Positions 34,832 to 47,965 of a stretch of DNA of 64,000 bases are shown here, piece after piece. Position numbers and translations under genes: made by a program. This stretch comes from Viscum album (lineage: Eukaryota; Streptophyta; Magnoliopsida; Santalales; Viscaceae): the NCBI GenBank assembly GCA_963277665.1, contig OY728137.1, positions 1,170,400,670 through 1,170,464,669 of the forward strand. The letters run 5' to 3'. Position 1 is the first letter of the stretch. The number at the start of each line of letters is the position of its first letter. Under the pieces are notes generated by a model, which saw only the letters and a list, made by a program, of their open reading frames with translations, was not told the origin of the DNA and ran no database searches.

Positions 34832-37734
34832 TAGAAACCACGTCTCTACACAACCACCTACTTGGATGTGGGAATATTGTGTTTCAGATCATATTTGAAG
34901 AGATATATGTATTTTTATTGATTTTTATTCTTATATTGACCATGATATAATTACAAATGTTGATGGTTCAACAATATCAATTTACATTTTGGGAATCTTT
35001 AAATTTTCATCATATATCACATTATCTCAAGTGATACAAATTTCATTGGTTTTTGGTAGAGGTATATTGTTGGGTGTTGTAGACACGATCGATACAAATA
35101 TTTCATTTTATAACTCCACTATTAATTCAAATAACTTGGAGTGTCACCCTAAATATTTTCATTTATAAGGCTACCAAATAGAGATCCAAACCTAAGATCT
35201 TAATAGGGATGGGTTCAAATATCATAGGATCTGATCTAGATTGAAAGAATTATCTTTAAGTTCATATGCATATCCATCATGTAACATGTAAAATCAAAAG
35301 ATCATATTTATATTTTTATACAATTAAATAATTGTATTAAATGAAAACAAAAGCTAGAAAAAACTAAACTCAATAATGTTCGAACAAAATTTATTATACT
35401 TGTAAAAAATTAGAAAAAATAAAAAATCAATTATTTAAAAAATTAAATATTGAAATATTGAAAAACAGTTTCCAAAAAATAAATAATATTATTTTATCTT
35501 TTATGAAAAATTACTACTATGCTTGTAATAAATAATTCAAACACAATATAAATATTAATATTAATATAAATATAAATATAAATATAAATATCAATATCAA
35601 TAATTATATGAAAAAGAAAATTGAAAAAATTGAAACAATAAAGATAAGATAAAAATAGAGAAAATGATATGTAATGGAGGTATATCATATCACATATATT
35701 TATTTCAATAATAAAATACATGCATCACTAGAAATAATTAAAATAGTATGACCTATGGCCTGGTGCTATCTTCAACATAATGTGTAGAAGTAGATGAATA
35801 ATCATTAATAATGTGGGTTTTCGGATTTTGATTTTCAATAGTGATAACAAAAAGTGGTGAGGGATTTTCCATATTATTTCCCAACATCGATAGTCTAAAG
35901 CTCAGTCATTTAATTTCTTTTCTAGGTTGTACCCATGTTTTTTCAAAGTAAATATGTACGCCTCAATGATCCTAGTAAGAATTCAATCCTACATCTATTT
36001 TAGTATAAGATGGTGTTATATATCCTTTGTTAATACAATCATATAAGTAAACTCAAAATTTTGACAACAATGGTCCTTCATCTCCCACTCCCCTTAAGAA
36101 TTCGTGTCTATATATGATATCATCTACTTCATTTGATTATTAATATTTATTCTCTAAACTCAATTTCACATTATATACTACTAATCTTCAAAATAATGCA
36201 TCCAATTCTTTTTACTTAATTTATTTTAGTGTTAATGGACCTTTTCAATAGAATTAAATATTGCTACAAGTATAATATTTTTTATTTACTAACAAATTTT
36301 TCCATGTTATCTAGATTTATCTCTTACATCCTAAATTTTAGGTGTCTTATTTTTTATATCTTTTTATATTGAAATAAATACACAAATAACCAAATTAATT
36401 AAATGGTCATATATAGACAATAAATAAGAGTAAGTGTTCGCCACTTTCTCAACTAATATTTCAAATCATGGAATTATTCATCAAGCCTTACACCTAAAAA
36501 ATTCCTAGAAAATGGAATAGAAAAAAGAAAGCACTATCACATCCTAAAAATTGAATAACTCTTTGTCTTTAACAAGAGAAACCTTGTGATATTTTTCGTA
36601 AGTTTAATTATGAAAAATATCTATCTGATCAATCATTTTCCTTTGTCTCTACATCAAGGGAGATGACATCTTAAGTAATATTTTCCACCTTTCATCTAAA
36701 AATCCAGCTTTGAATATTTTAATGAAGTAGTTCTTATGGGATAATCGACCTTTTCCATCAATGTTTTCTTATAGTTCACTTTTATGTATCATTATTAGGT
36801 ATTATCATAACAAAATAGATTATCATTTTTTTATATTGATCTTCTCCATTGAATAATATCAATTAATATGTCATTTATAGAGACATTTCCACTATTTTAT
36901 AATTCAATATTAATATAAATTTACTATTGAATATTTTTCGTAGTCTTCTTATTAATTTCACTCCACCACTTTCCAAGGAATCTTGATTAAGCTATGTCTA
37001 GTTCCACCACAAATATGTTATACTTGTACCTACATCAGCCCATATTGCCTTATTGACCTCGATCAATGATCTTATTGAACAATAAATTTACGTAGCCATT
37101 GAAATAAAAAATGCACCCATTTATGCATATATTTACTATTTTATACTCATTAATACAATTGATTATTAACCACTAAAAATACCATTAATAATAATTTTAA
37201 TGATTTATGAGTTCCACACTCTATTATTTAATATAAGACCCAACTAGGTTATATTAAAACTCTATAGAGTGAATTGTATGGCCTGGATGATAATCACATT
37301 TAGATTTTTTCATGTTTATCAATATTAAATTGATCACGAGTTGCATGTGGATATTAAATATATGTGTAAATGCAGATAAAACTACTTAATATACTGAAAT
37401 ATCACCTCATTTAAGGTTATGCTTAGAGATATTTAGATAATTACATCTAAATTTTTTCATCAATTACAAAAATGGTCACTATTGGCATATTAACTCATTT
37501 AATTTCCATTTCCCACTACCCCTATATCTACATGATGAAGAGAAATAATTATTTCACAAATTTATGAATTAGGTTATATATATTCAATGAATTCCTGATT
37601 TTATTGTATCCCTATATCTCTTTTTGTCATGTCAATTATGAAATTAATTATTGTTTAAAAAAGAGTATATATGATTTGATTGGTCATTTTTGTAGCATTA
37701 TCACATCCGATAGGTGTCAAAAAAAATAATTAGG
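34832..37734. other. AT-rich DNA, no gene recognised
   Basis: The sequence has only short chance frames, including an ATAAAT/ATCAAT microsatellite run near 35545-35605 that gives an artificial tyrosine-isoleucine frame. The right part may belong to the copia remnant that follows, since copia gag and integrase would lie upstream of RT. I cannot recognise either. Confidence 0.5.
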
Positions 37735-37915
37735 CAATATTCTATATTCCATCAAAAAATTAGTATTGGACGTAACCTCATAATTGTTAATGTTAATGAT
37801 ATTTTTATTATTAGTAGTGACATGATAGACATTGCTGAAATTAAAGAATATTTAAATTAATAATTTCACACTAAATATTGAGGTCTATACAAATATTTTT
37901 TGGGATGATGTTTCA
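37735..37915 (+). pseudogene. Ty1/copia reverse transcriptase fragment
   Basis: The plus-strand frame reads IIVNVNDIFIISSDMIDIAE, then after stops FHTKY and YKYFLG. In Ty1/copia RT the corresponding stretch is hydrophobic residues-YVDD-hydrophobic-G/S, an acidic helix, then F-K-DLG and L-YFLG. Spacing agrees. Tyr and the first Asp of YVDD are both Asn here, which abolishes activity. No clear RNase H was found downstream. The weak preservation makes exact limits arbitrary. Confidence 0.5.
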
Positions 37916-38508
37916 TGTTTTGATAAAGGAATATCAATATATCCTTGAAAATATTAATCTTATATTCTCCATAGTTCCAGTTTACCTCACACATCCTATT
38001 TGAGACTACTATCGAGTCTGATGAGAACTTTCTTAATCAGTAAAACCAATCTTATGTTCTTTCATATCACTATTGACATGTTCATTGAAAATTTAATAAT
38101 CTTACCATAAAATTACTATAAATAGTGTTAATAATAGATATCCAATTCATATAAAATTCAACAAGTCTCAATGGGATACCATTTTTCCTAGTGTCAAAAA
38201 TATTATGCAACATCTCAGTGGTAGTTGTTTTTTACTCTAACCACATACAAAAAAATAGTGGATCATTTTGTCATGATGGTTAGGTTAGTTTTTTGTATTC
38301 TCAACATACCACTGATGGTTTTTAGATAATCTATGAAAGAAATATAATTTTTGGTTATAATAAAAAATATAATATCATCTCATTATCAAATGTAGAGTCT
38401 GAATATTAGGACATAGAACATGTCAATGCTAATATCTCATAGGCACATTAAATTTTTCATGAGATCAGTATCATGATAAAATAATATCTCAAAATTAGTA
38501 TGATAATC

Positions 38509-41500
38509 GTAACACCCCTATATTTCAATATGAAATTGTACTTTAAATAATTTAATGTTTTATTTCCTATATTATATGCAATACAGATTTTAAAACAAAT
38601 GATGATATACTATTAAATTATTATTATTTATATATAACATTTATAACCTTGAAATTTTATTGATGAACATGAACAAATATAAAAATATTATGAAATATAT
38701 GTATAATTTTTATCCCCAATAAAATTTATAATCAAACATACATTCACTATAAAATGGTTTGAAATAAGATAAAATCTTGTGAAGGTAAAAGAGATCTTGT
38801 TTATAAAACAGTTTTATGTGCTCAATGTATTTTTATCATTATAGGTTAAATTAATAACTATTTGATAAATTATTCAAAAAAATAATTATTTTATATCAAA
38901 TAAAATTAATGTATACTCATTTATTTGTATTTATCAGTTAAATAATGAGAATAATTTCATTTTATGCTTCAAAAATGGATTTTCATGAAAATTTGTTTTT
39001 ATAGCATTTTCTATGTGGATATTACAATTAATTTCATCCACATTTAGAATTTGTATCTAATAAAATGGAAATAATTTTCTGAAATCATAATTTCAAATTT
39101 ATATGATAGTGAATTTTTTAAATTTGTCTAAACACATTGATTTTTGAGTGAATAGTGAAAATGAAGATTTTTGAAAAAAATGTCATTTCTTTTATTTAAT
39201 TAAATTAGTTTTAAAGGAACTTTATTTTTTAAATTTGGATTAAAATAAATTTTAGATATATTTTACTAAAAACAATGTAATTAATTATATATTAATCAAA
39301 ATTTAATTTTATTGTGTTATACGTTCATTTTTATGGTTAAAAACATATTTTGTTTTTCTAAAAACAATTTTTATTGGGTTTTATGAACATATAATATAAC
39401 TAATTTCTATCAAATATAAAAATATAAAAATTTATAATATCTTTTATATTTTTAAATATATGGTTCAAATTTTTTAATGTTGTTAGTTTGATTTTATTGG
39501 GAATAATGAAATGCAAACATGATAAATTATTATCACCACGGTAAACGGTAAAAAATGTAAATTATGGTTAAAAAGTGTGATAAGGTCAAAAAAATATCAT
39601 CTTAATTATTTTTGGATGATGTTATTCCAAATATTATCACATTTTTTTTCTAAATGGATTTTTTTACTTCCACTTGACTTTGAGTACTGCAATTATATTT
39701 TTTTAAGTAAATAATAAGTACAATGTGTTACTCTTATTTATTAATATATATAATTTTTTTTCATTGGGATTAAAAGAATATATTAAAGATTTTAAATGAT
39801 TAATTTTAATGTTAATAAATTATTTTTATGATGTTATGTTTTCTTATTTTTTTTATGGTATAATTACCCTGAACTCCTACATAATGATTATTGAGTGCTT
39901 GTTCATGCAATGAAATATAATGTAAATTATTTTTATAAAAGATTGAAAGTAATATTTTTTTGATTAATTATGGGTTTAAATTGAATTTATTGATAATTTT
40001 AAATTATTATTGATGGTTAAAGTATTCATATTCTAATTTTATTATTGTCTTGGTCCCTTTAACTTAAAAATATGGAAATTGTCCTTAAAATAGGTTTAAT
40101 GGATATTCAATGGTAGGTAATTAAAAGAAAATCATTAGAAAATAATAAAATTTCTATATTTTCTCAAGTAGATAGTAAATGTCAAAGAATATCATTCATG
40201 GTTCATTTATCTTCAACTTTTTATTTTTAAAATTACATTAATGACCCTTAATGATTGAAAATTTTATAAAATGACATTGATTATTTCTTATAAAAAGGGA
40301 ATCACTTCACCTATTTCAAAACACAACTCAAGATTAGTTTCCTCAAAAAGATATACTTAAATCCCTCACTAAACATATATTTCCATATCCCATATCCCAT
40401 GGAATGACTATAAATATATCCTTAAATTCCCTTAATCTAAATGAAAATGAACATATAAAAAGGGGAGGGGTTATAAAACATATGAAATAAGTCGTGACTT
40501 GGAAAATATTATTCTTCCTTAAAAAAATGTTTTAATGTTTTTCTTTGAAAATATATTTCTTCCAAGATCATTTTCTTTTAAATTTTTCAAAAATTTTCTA
40601 ATTTAGTATTCAATGTTTTATAAAGGTAATCTTCAAATACTTTTTTAATTACTATAAAAATTTTAAAAAAGGATTATATTTAATGTTTCTAAAATGGGAT
40701 ATTTTGACATTTTTTTTAAAAGTACAAGATAAGGTTTTTTAATTTATAATAAATGACATCCTTTTCCCCTATTTTACATAGTTTTTCATTAAAAATATTT
40801 TTCTCATTATTTAATTAATTTTCAGTATTAAAATGTATTCCAAAGAAAAAGTGACTTATTATTATTTTGAAAAAAACCTTATAATGAATTTATAAATATG
40901 TTTTTCATATATTTATACATTATTTAAATATTCTTATGCTTTACTGGGGATATAATCTAATGATATTAACCACATTATTTCTCCAGATTTCTAATATTCA
41001 GTTTTTTATTTATTAGTTGAGGAAAATATTGACATTTCTTATGGTAGTTGATCATTATGAATATTTATGCTGATAATTTATTATATTTTTATTAATTGAT
41101 TTGATATAATAAATTCATTGGAATAAGTATGTGAACAGGTAAGGCATTATATTAGATAGCCTCTTGATGAATCAATAAGTCCCAAAATACCAACTTTTAT
41201 GGGTATTTATTGCATAACTTGACTATTAATATAATATATTTGCATGAGGTCACGATGAATTCTATTATATATGACGTCTTGGAATGAGGAAATGATGGAA
41301 ATATTATTATGTCTAAAATTATGCATTATATAATTATTAAATTAGTTAATATTATTCATGTGATTACTTATATTTTTATACTTGGATATATTTTTTGTTC
41401 TTATTGTTCGTTTGTGTTTAAAGAAATATTTTGATTTCATAAGATATTAAAATGATCTTATGACTTTTTTCCTATCTTCTAAGGATTAATTTATTTATTT

Positions 41501-42024
41501 TCAAGAAAAATATTTTAATTTTTGCTAAGAAATCCTCATTAATTATGACGTCTATTTTATTTTTTCTTATGAAATGTTTTATGAAAAGACTTGGTTTAAT
41601 GTTGTTTTCAAGTGTAAATAAATGATTATTTTTTACTTAAGGTTTTTTTCAAGTAATGATATACATTAGTATGGATTTTCAAGAATTATAAATGGATAAA
41701 CATGTTTCATCTCTTTTTATATCCCTTATTTAGCTTTTTTTATCATCCCATATTTTATAATGTTTTTCATAAGATGTTTAGGGATTATAAAAAGGTCTAT
41801 GATGACACATGAAGAATAAAGTAAAAGTGTCATGAATGAAAAACTAATTTTAAACATAAGATCATGTTTTTATGTAGAAAATGTAAACTAAGTGAAAATT
41901 TACATTTTACATTTTATTTTTTTAATTATCTTAAACATTAATCCTAAATGGTCTCTAGGATGTATGTGAGTTACTATTTGTTTTCGAATTTTAATTGTGG
42001 AAGCTAAAATTTGAGTTGATTCAA
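38509..42024 (+). repeat. LTR-like block of a plus-strand Tekay-type element
   Basis: It starts CGTAACACCCC (TGTAACACCCC with one change) and ends before a PBS-like sequence. It has a TATA-like TCTTATAAAAAGGG at 40287-40300 and AGGTAAGG at 41138. The spacing of start, TATA, GGTAAGG and end resembles the outer LTR layout. I see no GC hairpin and little direct similarity to the LTR at 44427, so it may be a different family or a chance alignment of signals. Confidence 0.35.
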
Positions 42025-42038
42025 TTGGTATCAAAACC
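42025..42038 (+). promoter_or_regulatory. PBS-like site
   Basis: TTGGTATCAAAACC differs from the Met-tRNA PBS TTGGTATCAGAGCC by G-to-A changes only. It is in the correct orientation for the PPT and LTR at 44411 onward. Confidence 0.45.
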
Positions 42039-42341
42039 ATTATTAAAATATTTCTACTTTATCTCCAAATACAAGTGTACATGTTCATGGAAATATAATT
42101 GGTATCAATGTAAAGGTTTAGATAACATTATAGGTTAGGATATTTTTTATAGTATAAATTTGCAAATTAATATGATAGTTAGGGATTACATGTTATATAT
42201 ATTATATGAATGTGAAGGATTTAAGTATATAACATTATAGGTTATGAGTTTTATTCAAAGGCATGGTTAGTTTCTATGTCTATTATTTTCAGTTAAATCC
42301 TTGTTTTATAAATTTTTCAGATCAAGGATAGTCAGCTACAA

Positions 42342-42660
42342 ATGGAAGGAGGAGGATCTCAATCAACATTCCTATCTCTTCCTGATAACATGCTTGCAAT
42401 AATTATAGAAAAGTCTTGTTCAAATTGTTATGAACTTTTTTCTAGCATACTACTCACTTGAAAGTAGTTGTTTGAGATATCAAAAACCTCCATTATACCT
42501 CCATATCATCATGGATCATGGGTTATATTTAATAAAATTTTATTTTCTCAATACTCTCATATTATCAAGAAAGGTAAATATAATCATGGAATTTTTAAAT
42601 ATTTTACCTTATAAAAATATTTTGATATATATTATGATTTGGAAAAGGTTCTGAATAAGG
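42342..42660 (+). pseudogene. Possible F-box-like fragment
   Basis: From the ATG at 42342 the frame reads MEGGGSQSTFLSLPDNMLA, then IIIEKSCSNCYELFSSILLT and a stop. LP-x-x-(hydrophobic) followed by an amphipathic helix and LLTCK-like wording resembles the start of plant F-box proteins, which recruit substrates to SCF ubiquitin ligases. The downstream frame is hydrophobic and broken. A CAG acceptor-like site, TTTTTTAACAG, follows at about 42725. It lies between a PBS-like site and a PPT, where gag should be, so it may be a captured host fragment. Equally it could be chance; the evidence is one short motif. Confidence 0.25.
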
Positions 42661-43149
42661 AGAACCTTGCACAAACTATTTAAATTTTCATTTACAATAT
42701 AGTCTCTCAACACATAATTATGGTTTTTTAACAGGCCCATGGATTGAATGTTTCAACTCAAACTCAGTCTGACTATTTTATAAAAATAATTTTTTATCAG
42801 ATGTTTGGAAATTATATGTCATATATGATTATTTTCTAAAACTGTTTTTCTGTGAAATCCTATATGACCCAAGTTATACAAGGTGTATTTGGATTAAAGA
42901 AGAAAATTATTTTGAAGGATATCTAAATGATCGATTCAATCTATGGAACTTCTACCTACGTGAACAAGATGATGAAACCATATAGAAAACATGATCAAGG
43001 TACGATGTTAATTCTGTCGGGAATAATATTATTTCATCATATAGAGGTGAGAAAAATGAAAATATATAATATGTTTAGGTCTTAATTTATTGGGATGGAA
43101 ATAAAATGTATAATAAAACCTTTAAGGTTTACACTTTTTAGGGATATTT
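42661..43149. other. Element interior, unassigned
   Basis: No retroelement motif is recognised. A short plus-strand stretch near 42896-42985 (EGYLNDRFNLWNFYLREQDD) looks coding in composition but matches nothing I know. Confidence 0.3.
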
Positions 43150-43285
43150 TTGAGTTTTATAAAAAGGACAACTTGTAAGATGGGTGACCACTCGTCGCGT
43201 TTGAAAAGGCCTTAGGAATCGAACCAACAACCGAAGGGTGATAAGGGAACATTTCTTACCACTGTCCTACATGACATCCCTGGTC
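43150..43285 (-). mobile_element. tRNA-headed SINE-like unit, reverse orientation
   Basis: On the minus strand there is an A-box-like TAGGACAGTGG (43259-43269) and a perfect B box GGTTCGATTCC (43215-43225), 44 bases apart, as in an RNA polymerase III promoter. The rest does not fold as a proper tRNA with a CCA-ready acceptor. It is GC-richer than its surroundings. The 3' limit and target duplications are not clear. Confidence 0.45.
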
Positions 43286-44141
43286 AGTATGACTTATTAT
43301 TTTCTGTTAAATGATTTTATAGATCAAGGGACATTATGATTTATCAAATGGAAATCCCTAATATAAGAAAATGATATGGTGATTAAGTGATAAATGTTAT
43401 TTTAGAAGATGTTTTCTATTTTGGATACATTATATGCTTAAGGGATATAGAATACTATGGGATCTCATTTGTTGAGTAATGGTTCAAATTTTATTTTTGA
43501 TGAATCTATGTTTTAGTTTTTGAAATATGACGATTTGGTTTCTTTATGGAAATTAATATCCTATCATGGAGAATATGTGATTAGGTTAAATACTTTTTAG
43601 TATGAAACTTTAAGAGAAACTGATGTTATTTTGAGATAAATGTTAGGATTTATCTTGGAAGACTACGTGATTAAATCCTTCTATGATTTGGGTTTCAATA
43701 ATATTTAGGATTACTTTGAAGAATTTAATAGATAATTGTTTATTTAATGGTCTTTGTTAAACATTGGCTATTTGTTGGAAAATTTTGGAGATTAAGAATA
43801 GTTTTTCTTTTTGTAAAGGATTATCTATTTAGAGGATTATCTGATTTTGTACCAACCATTTTGGTTTTGGTTAATGTATAAAAACATGTGAAAAATATAA
43901 CTCATCTTTTCTGGAATATGTGATTCTATAGAAGTTGATTATAGCGCATTCAATGTGAACAAGCCATCTTGAATACTAATTCTTTGGAGAAAATTTGAGT
44001 TTGTGGTTGAAGTCTAGTAAAGGATGAAAGTCTACAAGAAAAGTAAGTATATTTTATTATGTTTTTATTCAAGCTCTTAAATAAATTCCTCAACTTTATG
44101 AAAAGTAACACAAAAAAAACATTTTATGTGAACTTTTCCTA
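43286..44141. other. Element interior, no recognisable coding
   Basis: AT-rich sequence with no frame longer than a few tens of codons. By position it should hold RT and integrase of the plus-strand remnant, but nothing is readable. Confidence 0.4.
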
Positions 44142-44390
44142 ATGGGAAATCAAATACCATTTAATCCGTCACAAGTTCATGATTTTTTGGTGGTTAACTT
44201 TCACCTAATCAATTTTTTCTACCACTCTCCATCAAATCTTGATGGTTTCTTTCTCTTCCATATCCATGTTTTCCTGCATGGAATCCTTCAATGGGCTATC
44301 TCAGGTGACCTTTTTATTTTTTTAATGTTATATTTTTATTGACTCTTTTGGATGTGGGACTTTCAATGAATTTTCCAAGCCCAATTTTAA
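44142..44390 (+). pseudogene. Remnant of integrase C-terminus/chromodomain region
   Basis: The frame contains NPSQVHDFLVV, matching the SQVHDVFHV block that precedes the chromodomain in both other elements, followed out of frame by SPS-like wording. It lies just before the PPT, the correct place for the pol end. Everything else is erased. Confidence 0.5.
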
Positions 44391-44408
44391 AATTGCGAGG
44401 ATGCAATT
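44391..44408 (+). other. Hairpin upstream of PPT, plus-strand remnant
   Basis: The arms AATTGCG and TGCAATT enclose AGGA; six Watson-Crick pairs plus one G-U. It is the same stem as 16145-16162 with one base change. Confidence 0.6.
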
Positions 44409-44410
44409 TC

Positions 44411-44426
44411 CAAAAAGGGGGAAGAA
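44411..44426 (+). promoter_or_regulatory. Polypurine tract, plus-strand remnant
   Basis: CAAAAAGGGGGAAGAA directly precedes TGTAACATCCC, as in the inner element. Confidence 0.85.
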
Positions 44427-45903
44427 TGTAACATCCCTGGTAAATAAAGAATATATCATTTTAATATTTATTAAAATTAGTGAATAAAATATTAATTTTA
44501 CCATAAAGGAGATGTTAAGTGTGATGGAATACCCAATACACAACAATGGGTTTCTTTGAAATCTTACGCTGCACACAACATTGAGTTATACTGAAAAATA
44601 ATATAATATTGTTATTATTTTAAATAGTAGTTAAAACATAGACATTTTATTGGTAAGAATGAATATAAATAACTAAAATATTATTATATATACATGTTAA
44701 ATGTTTTTACATTTATCCAATAAATGTTATAGGCTTAAAACGTGAATGAATCTAATTTTAAGCAAAAGTACTCTAATATTCATTAAAAGGTTGATTTACC
44801 ACCTTTTGATAGAAACCCTCTTTAAATCTAGATTTGGTCACTTTTATATGTTCTATTTGAGAAAATTAAATTCTTATTTATAATAGGGACATCAAAATTT
44901 ACTTTCGTTAAATTTTTTGAATCTTTACGATAAAATTCATATTTTAATGAATAGTGAAAAATACTGTAATTTAATTCAAAAATGCCTTTTAATATAAGAT
45001 TTTAATAAGGGTAAATTATTTTTTAATTGGTTTTAAATTATAATTATATTTTATTTTTTATATTTAATCTAATTTTGGTCATTGGAAGTAATTTCACATA
45101 GAAATTGGAAATATATAAGTGTCAATCTTTTGATAGTTATTATTTTTTAAAAACACAGTTTTTGTTTTGATAGCGGGAATTAATTTCAAATTAATTTATG
45201 ACACTTATATCATTTGAATTGGAAAAAATGGATTCTATATTTTGAATCAAGATGTCCAAATTGGGGAAATAAGTAACTATTTTTCTTTAGAAATTATGAA
45301 TATTTACTTCAGTAATTTTTTTACCATGGTTAAAGGGTAAATCTGGTAAATAAGGGTAAAAAAATAATATTATAATAATATTAAATTACCCTAACATGAG
45401 TCCTAATCCTATTGGTTAATATATTTACGACCATAGGAAACTGTGGGTCGATATTGGGACCCCATGGGGACACTTAAGAGTGATAATGAGACTTTATATT
45501 AATTAATTTAAAGTAAATAAAAAATGACATAAACATATATCTTTTAGTAAATCATTTTTTAAATAGGTTTATATAAGTTATATCTTAGAATAAATATATT
45601 CATCTGAAATATAAAAATATTTTCTACATCAGGGTATTTTTTATAATTTTTATACATCAAATAAAACAAATTATTTATGACACAATAATGATGCAGTGTT
45701 TACCTCATTAATGAATGATATAAATAAATAATATTATGATGATTAAAATAATATCCAAACCTATCAAATTATTAATGGATGATTTTATTTTGAACACGAG
45801 TCATATTATATTCTACTTTAATTAGTTTTTGATTTCTAGAAAATGAAAATCATTATATAATAAAATAATAGTTTTAAACAATCCTAAAGTGCCCCTCCTC
45901 CCC

Positions 45904-45913
45904 CTTATAAAAG
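45904..45913 (+). promoter_or_regulatory. TATA box of the plus-strand LTR
   Basis: TTATAAAAGG within CCTCCTCCCCC and ACACCAC, aligned with the TATA boxes of the inner LTRs. Confidence 0.65.
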
Positions 45914-46635
45914 GACACCACTTATAACTCATTCATCAAACTTATCAATCCCCATGTCTCATCAAAAATCCACTCAATAAATTTCCCTACATCCCTCTCA
46001 TCCTACTAGAATCCATACCATAGTTATAAGAAAGTTAAATTAAACCTTTTGGTTCAAACCAAAGGGAGATACCTGATTTTAAAGTAACATCTTCTCTTAA
46101 GTTCTTTTGTTTTATTTTACTTCTCTAAACACCTAATCTCTTTTTATTACATTAATTTATAGAAAAAAATAATTATTAATATACTAGGTTTTTTTATGAA
46201 ATGGTTTCAATCAACATTTACAAACACCTCTATATAAGGGGTTACGAACATACTGTTTCTATGGACGACAAACTAACGCATCACAAAATGATGATTGTTC
46301 AATCTTCTCCTACCACCAATCACGGTGGCCATTATGATAAAATTGTATTTATATATGTTATATATTTTTTTTTCTATATTCTTAATTAATTTTTATTTAC
46401 AAACAAACCGTTATTCCTTTTAATATGTGTTAATATGATAATTTCATTTGAGGAAGTGTAGACTACCGCTCCCTTAAGGTGATATGATTCGTTTATGACA
46501 TACATGGAATGTATAAAGGATAGAGTTAATGAAATTATGTAACCTATAAATCATATGATATTATAATAGAATTATAATATAACTTTGTATCATTATATTT
46601 TCATTCCATTAAATATTAAATAGAAATAAAAGTAG

Positions 46636-46673
46636 CATACATGCGTACATACGACTTACCGTCTTCATGAACA
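46636..46673. repeat. GC hairpin, plus-strand LTR copy
   Basis: CATG (46640-46643) and CATG (46666-46669) flank CGTACATACGACTTACCGTCTT. It is the reverse complement of the inner-family hairpin with several C-to-T or G-to-A changes and a weakened outer stem. Confidence 0.55.
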
Positions 46674-47014
46674 GTGCATTTCATTTCTTAACTCAAATGT
46701 AATTTAATATTATAAATGCATAAATATAATGTATATATATTATATATACGAAATATAAATCATGAATATAATTCGGGAGATAATGGACTTTTTACCACAT
46801 GAACAACTTGTAATTATAAGATCATTTTTGACTGAAGTACTAAATATCGAAAAAAACGAAAATTATTAACTTAAATGACTGCATATTGTTTATAACATAG
46901 TAAGAAGTGTTATAAAAGAAATATTGAACATGAAAAAGGTTCTAAAGAAATTATAAATTAACTCTATTTTATTATTCATGAGATTAAGGAATGAACGGGT
47001 CAAGTCAGATATGA

Positions 47015-47965
47015 GGTAAGGGGTTTTTTATCTCACTTTTAATTCCATGAGATTTCCATTGTTCACCACTTATTTATTGCATGTGGTGTATTATGTACTG
47101 AAATTTGATATATATTATCATAGTTCTCTTTATATTCATAGTATTATGTGGTTCATTTTTTGGTTATTAACTTTTTTCATACAACTCAATTGATTACATT
47201 GTGGTAAGAGGTTTTCAACTCAGTTTTTATTCCAGTGAGATTCATGCTATATTTTCCAGTATTTACATTTTTTTGGTGTATGTACTGCACATGATTGTAT
47301 TCATTATGTAGTATAATTAAATTTATGGGTATTTACTTATTCATTATATGATCCTTCTATCATGGGGTGTATGTTTCGTATGTTACCAAACCGGTAAGGG
47401 AACTATTTAACCCAATTTCCATTCCTTAGGTTAATCTTCTAATTCTTAATTATATAATGCTATGATTATGTGTGGAATCACTATTTATTTATTTATGTTA
47501 TAATTTCCACTCCCCATTGTGTGGATATACCTTCGATACACATAATCACTTCAATGATAAAATCTCAAGTCATTGATATGAACTTGAAAAGGGAAATTTT
47601 AACTCAATTTCCATTCATTGATTTAAACATCCAAGTCACTGGTTTTGATTTTAAAATAACATGTGTGAATGTCCTCTGATTGATTTATACTAAATATCCA
47701 ATCATATTTAGTGTATTTATAATTTTCACACATAATTATGTAATTTATTTATCCTTAATCTTAGGATACCATCTTTATTAGGGATTTCATCTCAATTTAC
47801 ATTCCATTGAGACTTCATTGTTGTTACGTGACAAGTAACTTTTATATGGTGTATATACTGTCCATTGGCATATTCTATAATGAATATCATTATTCTCTTG
47901 ATATTATATTTTTTTATTAAATTATATTCCTTAATTAGTTGTTTTCAAGCATCTCTCATTTGGTT
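47015..47965 (+). repeat. Five tandem units of about 190 bp inside an LTR
   Basis: A block reading roughly GGTAAGGG, then ATCTCAATTT, then CATTCCATTGAG recurs at 47015, 47203, 47393, 47587 and 47778 (steps 188, 190, 194 and 191). Most units then carry a TGGTGTATxxACTG-like phrase. The inner LTRs have this block once. Units are diverged, so the expansion is old. Confidence 0.7.

Noticed and set aside
35494..35721. 75-codon frame rich in Ile, Tyr and Asn
   Set aside because: Created by an ATAAAT/ATCAAT microsatellite at about 35545-35605.
42430..42654. 74-codon plus-strand frame at the F-box-like site
   Set aside because: It is out of phase with the LPDNML motif and consists of hydrophobic low-complexity residues.
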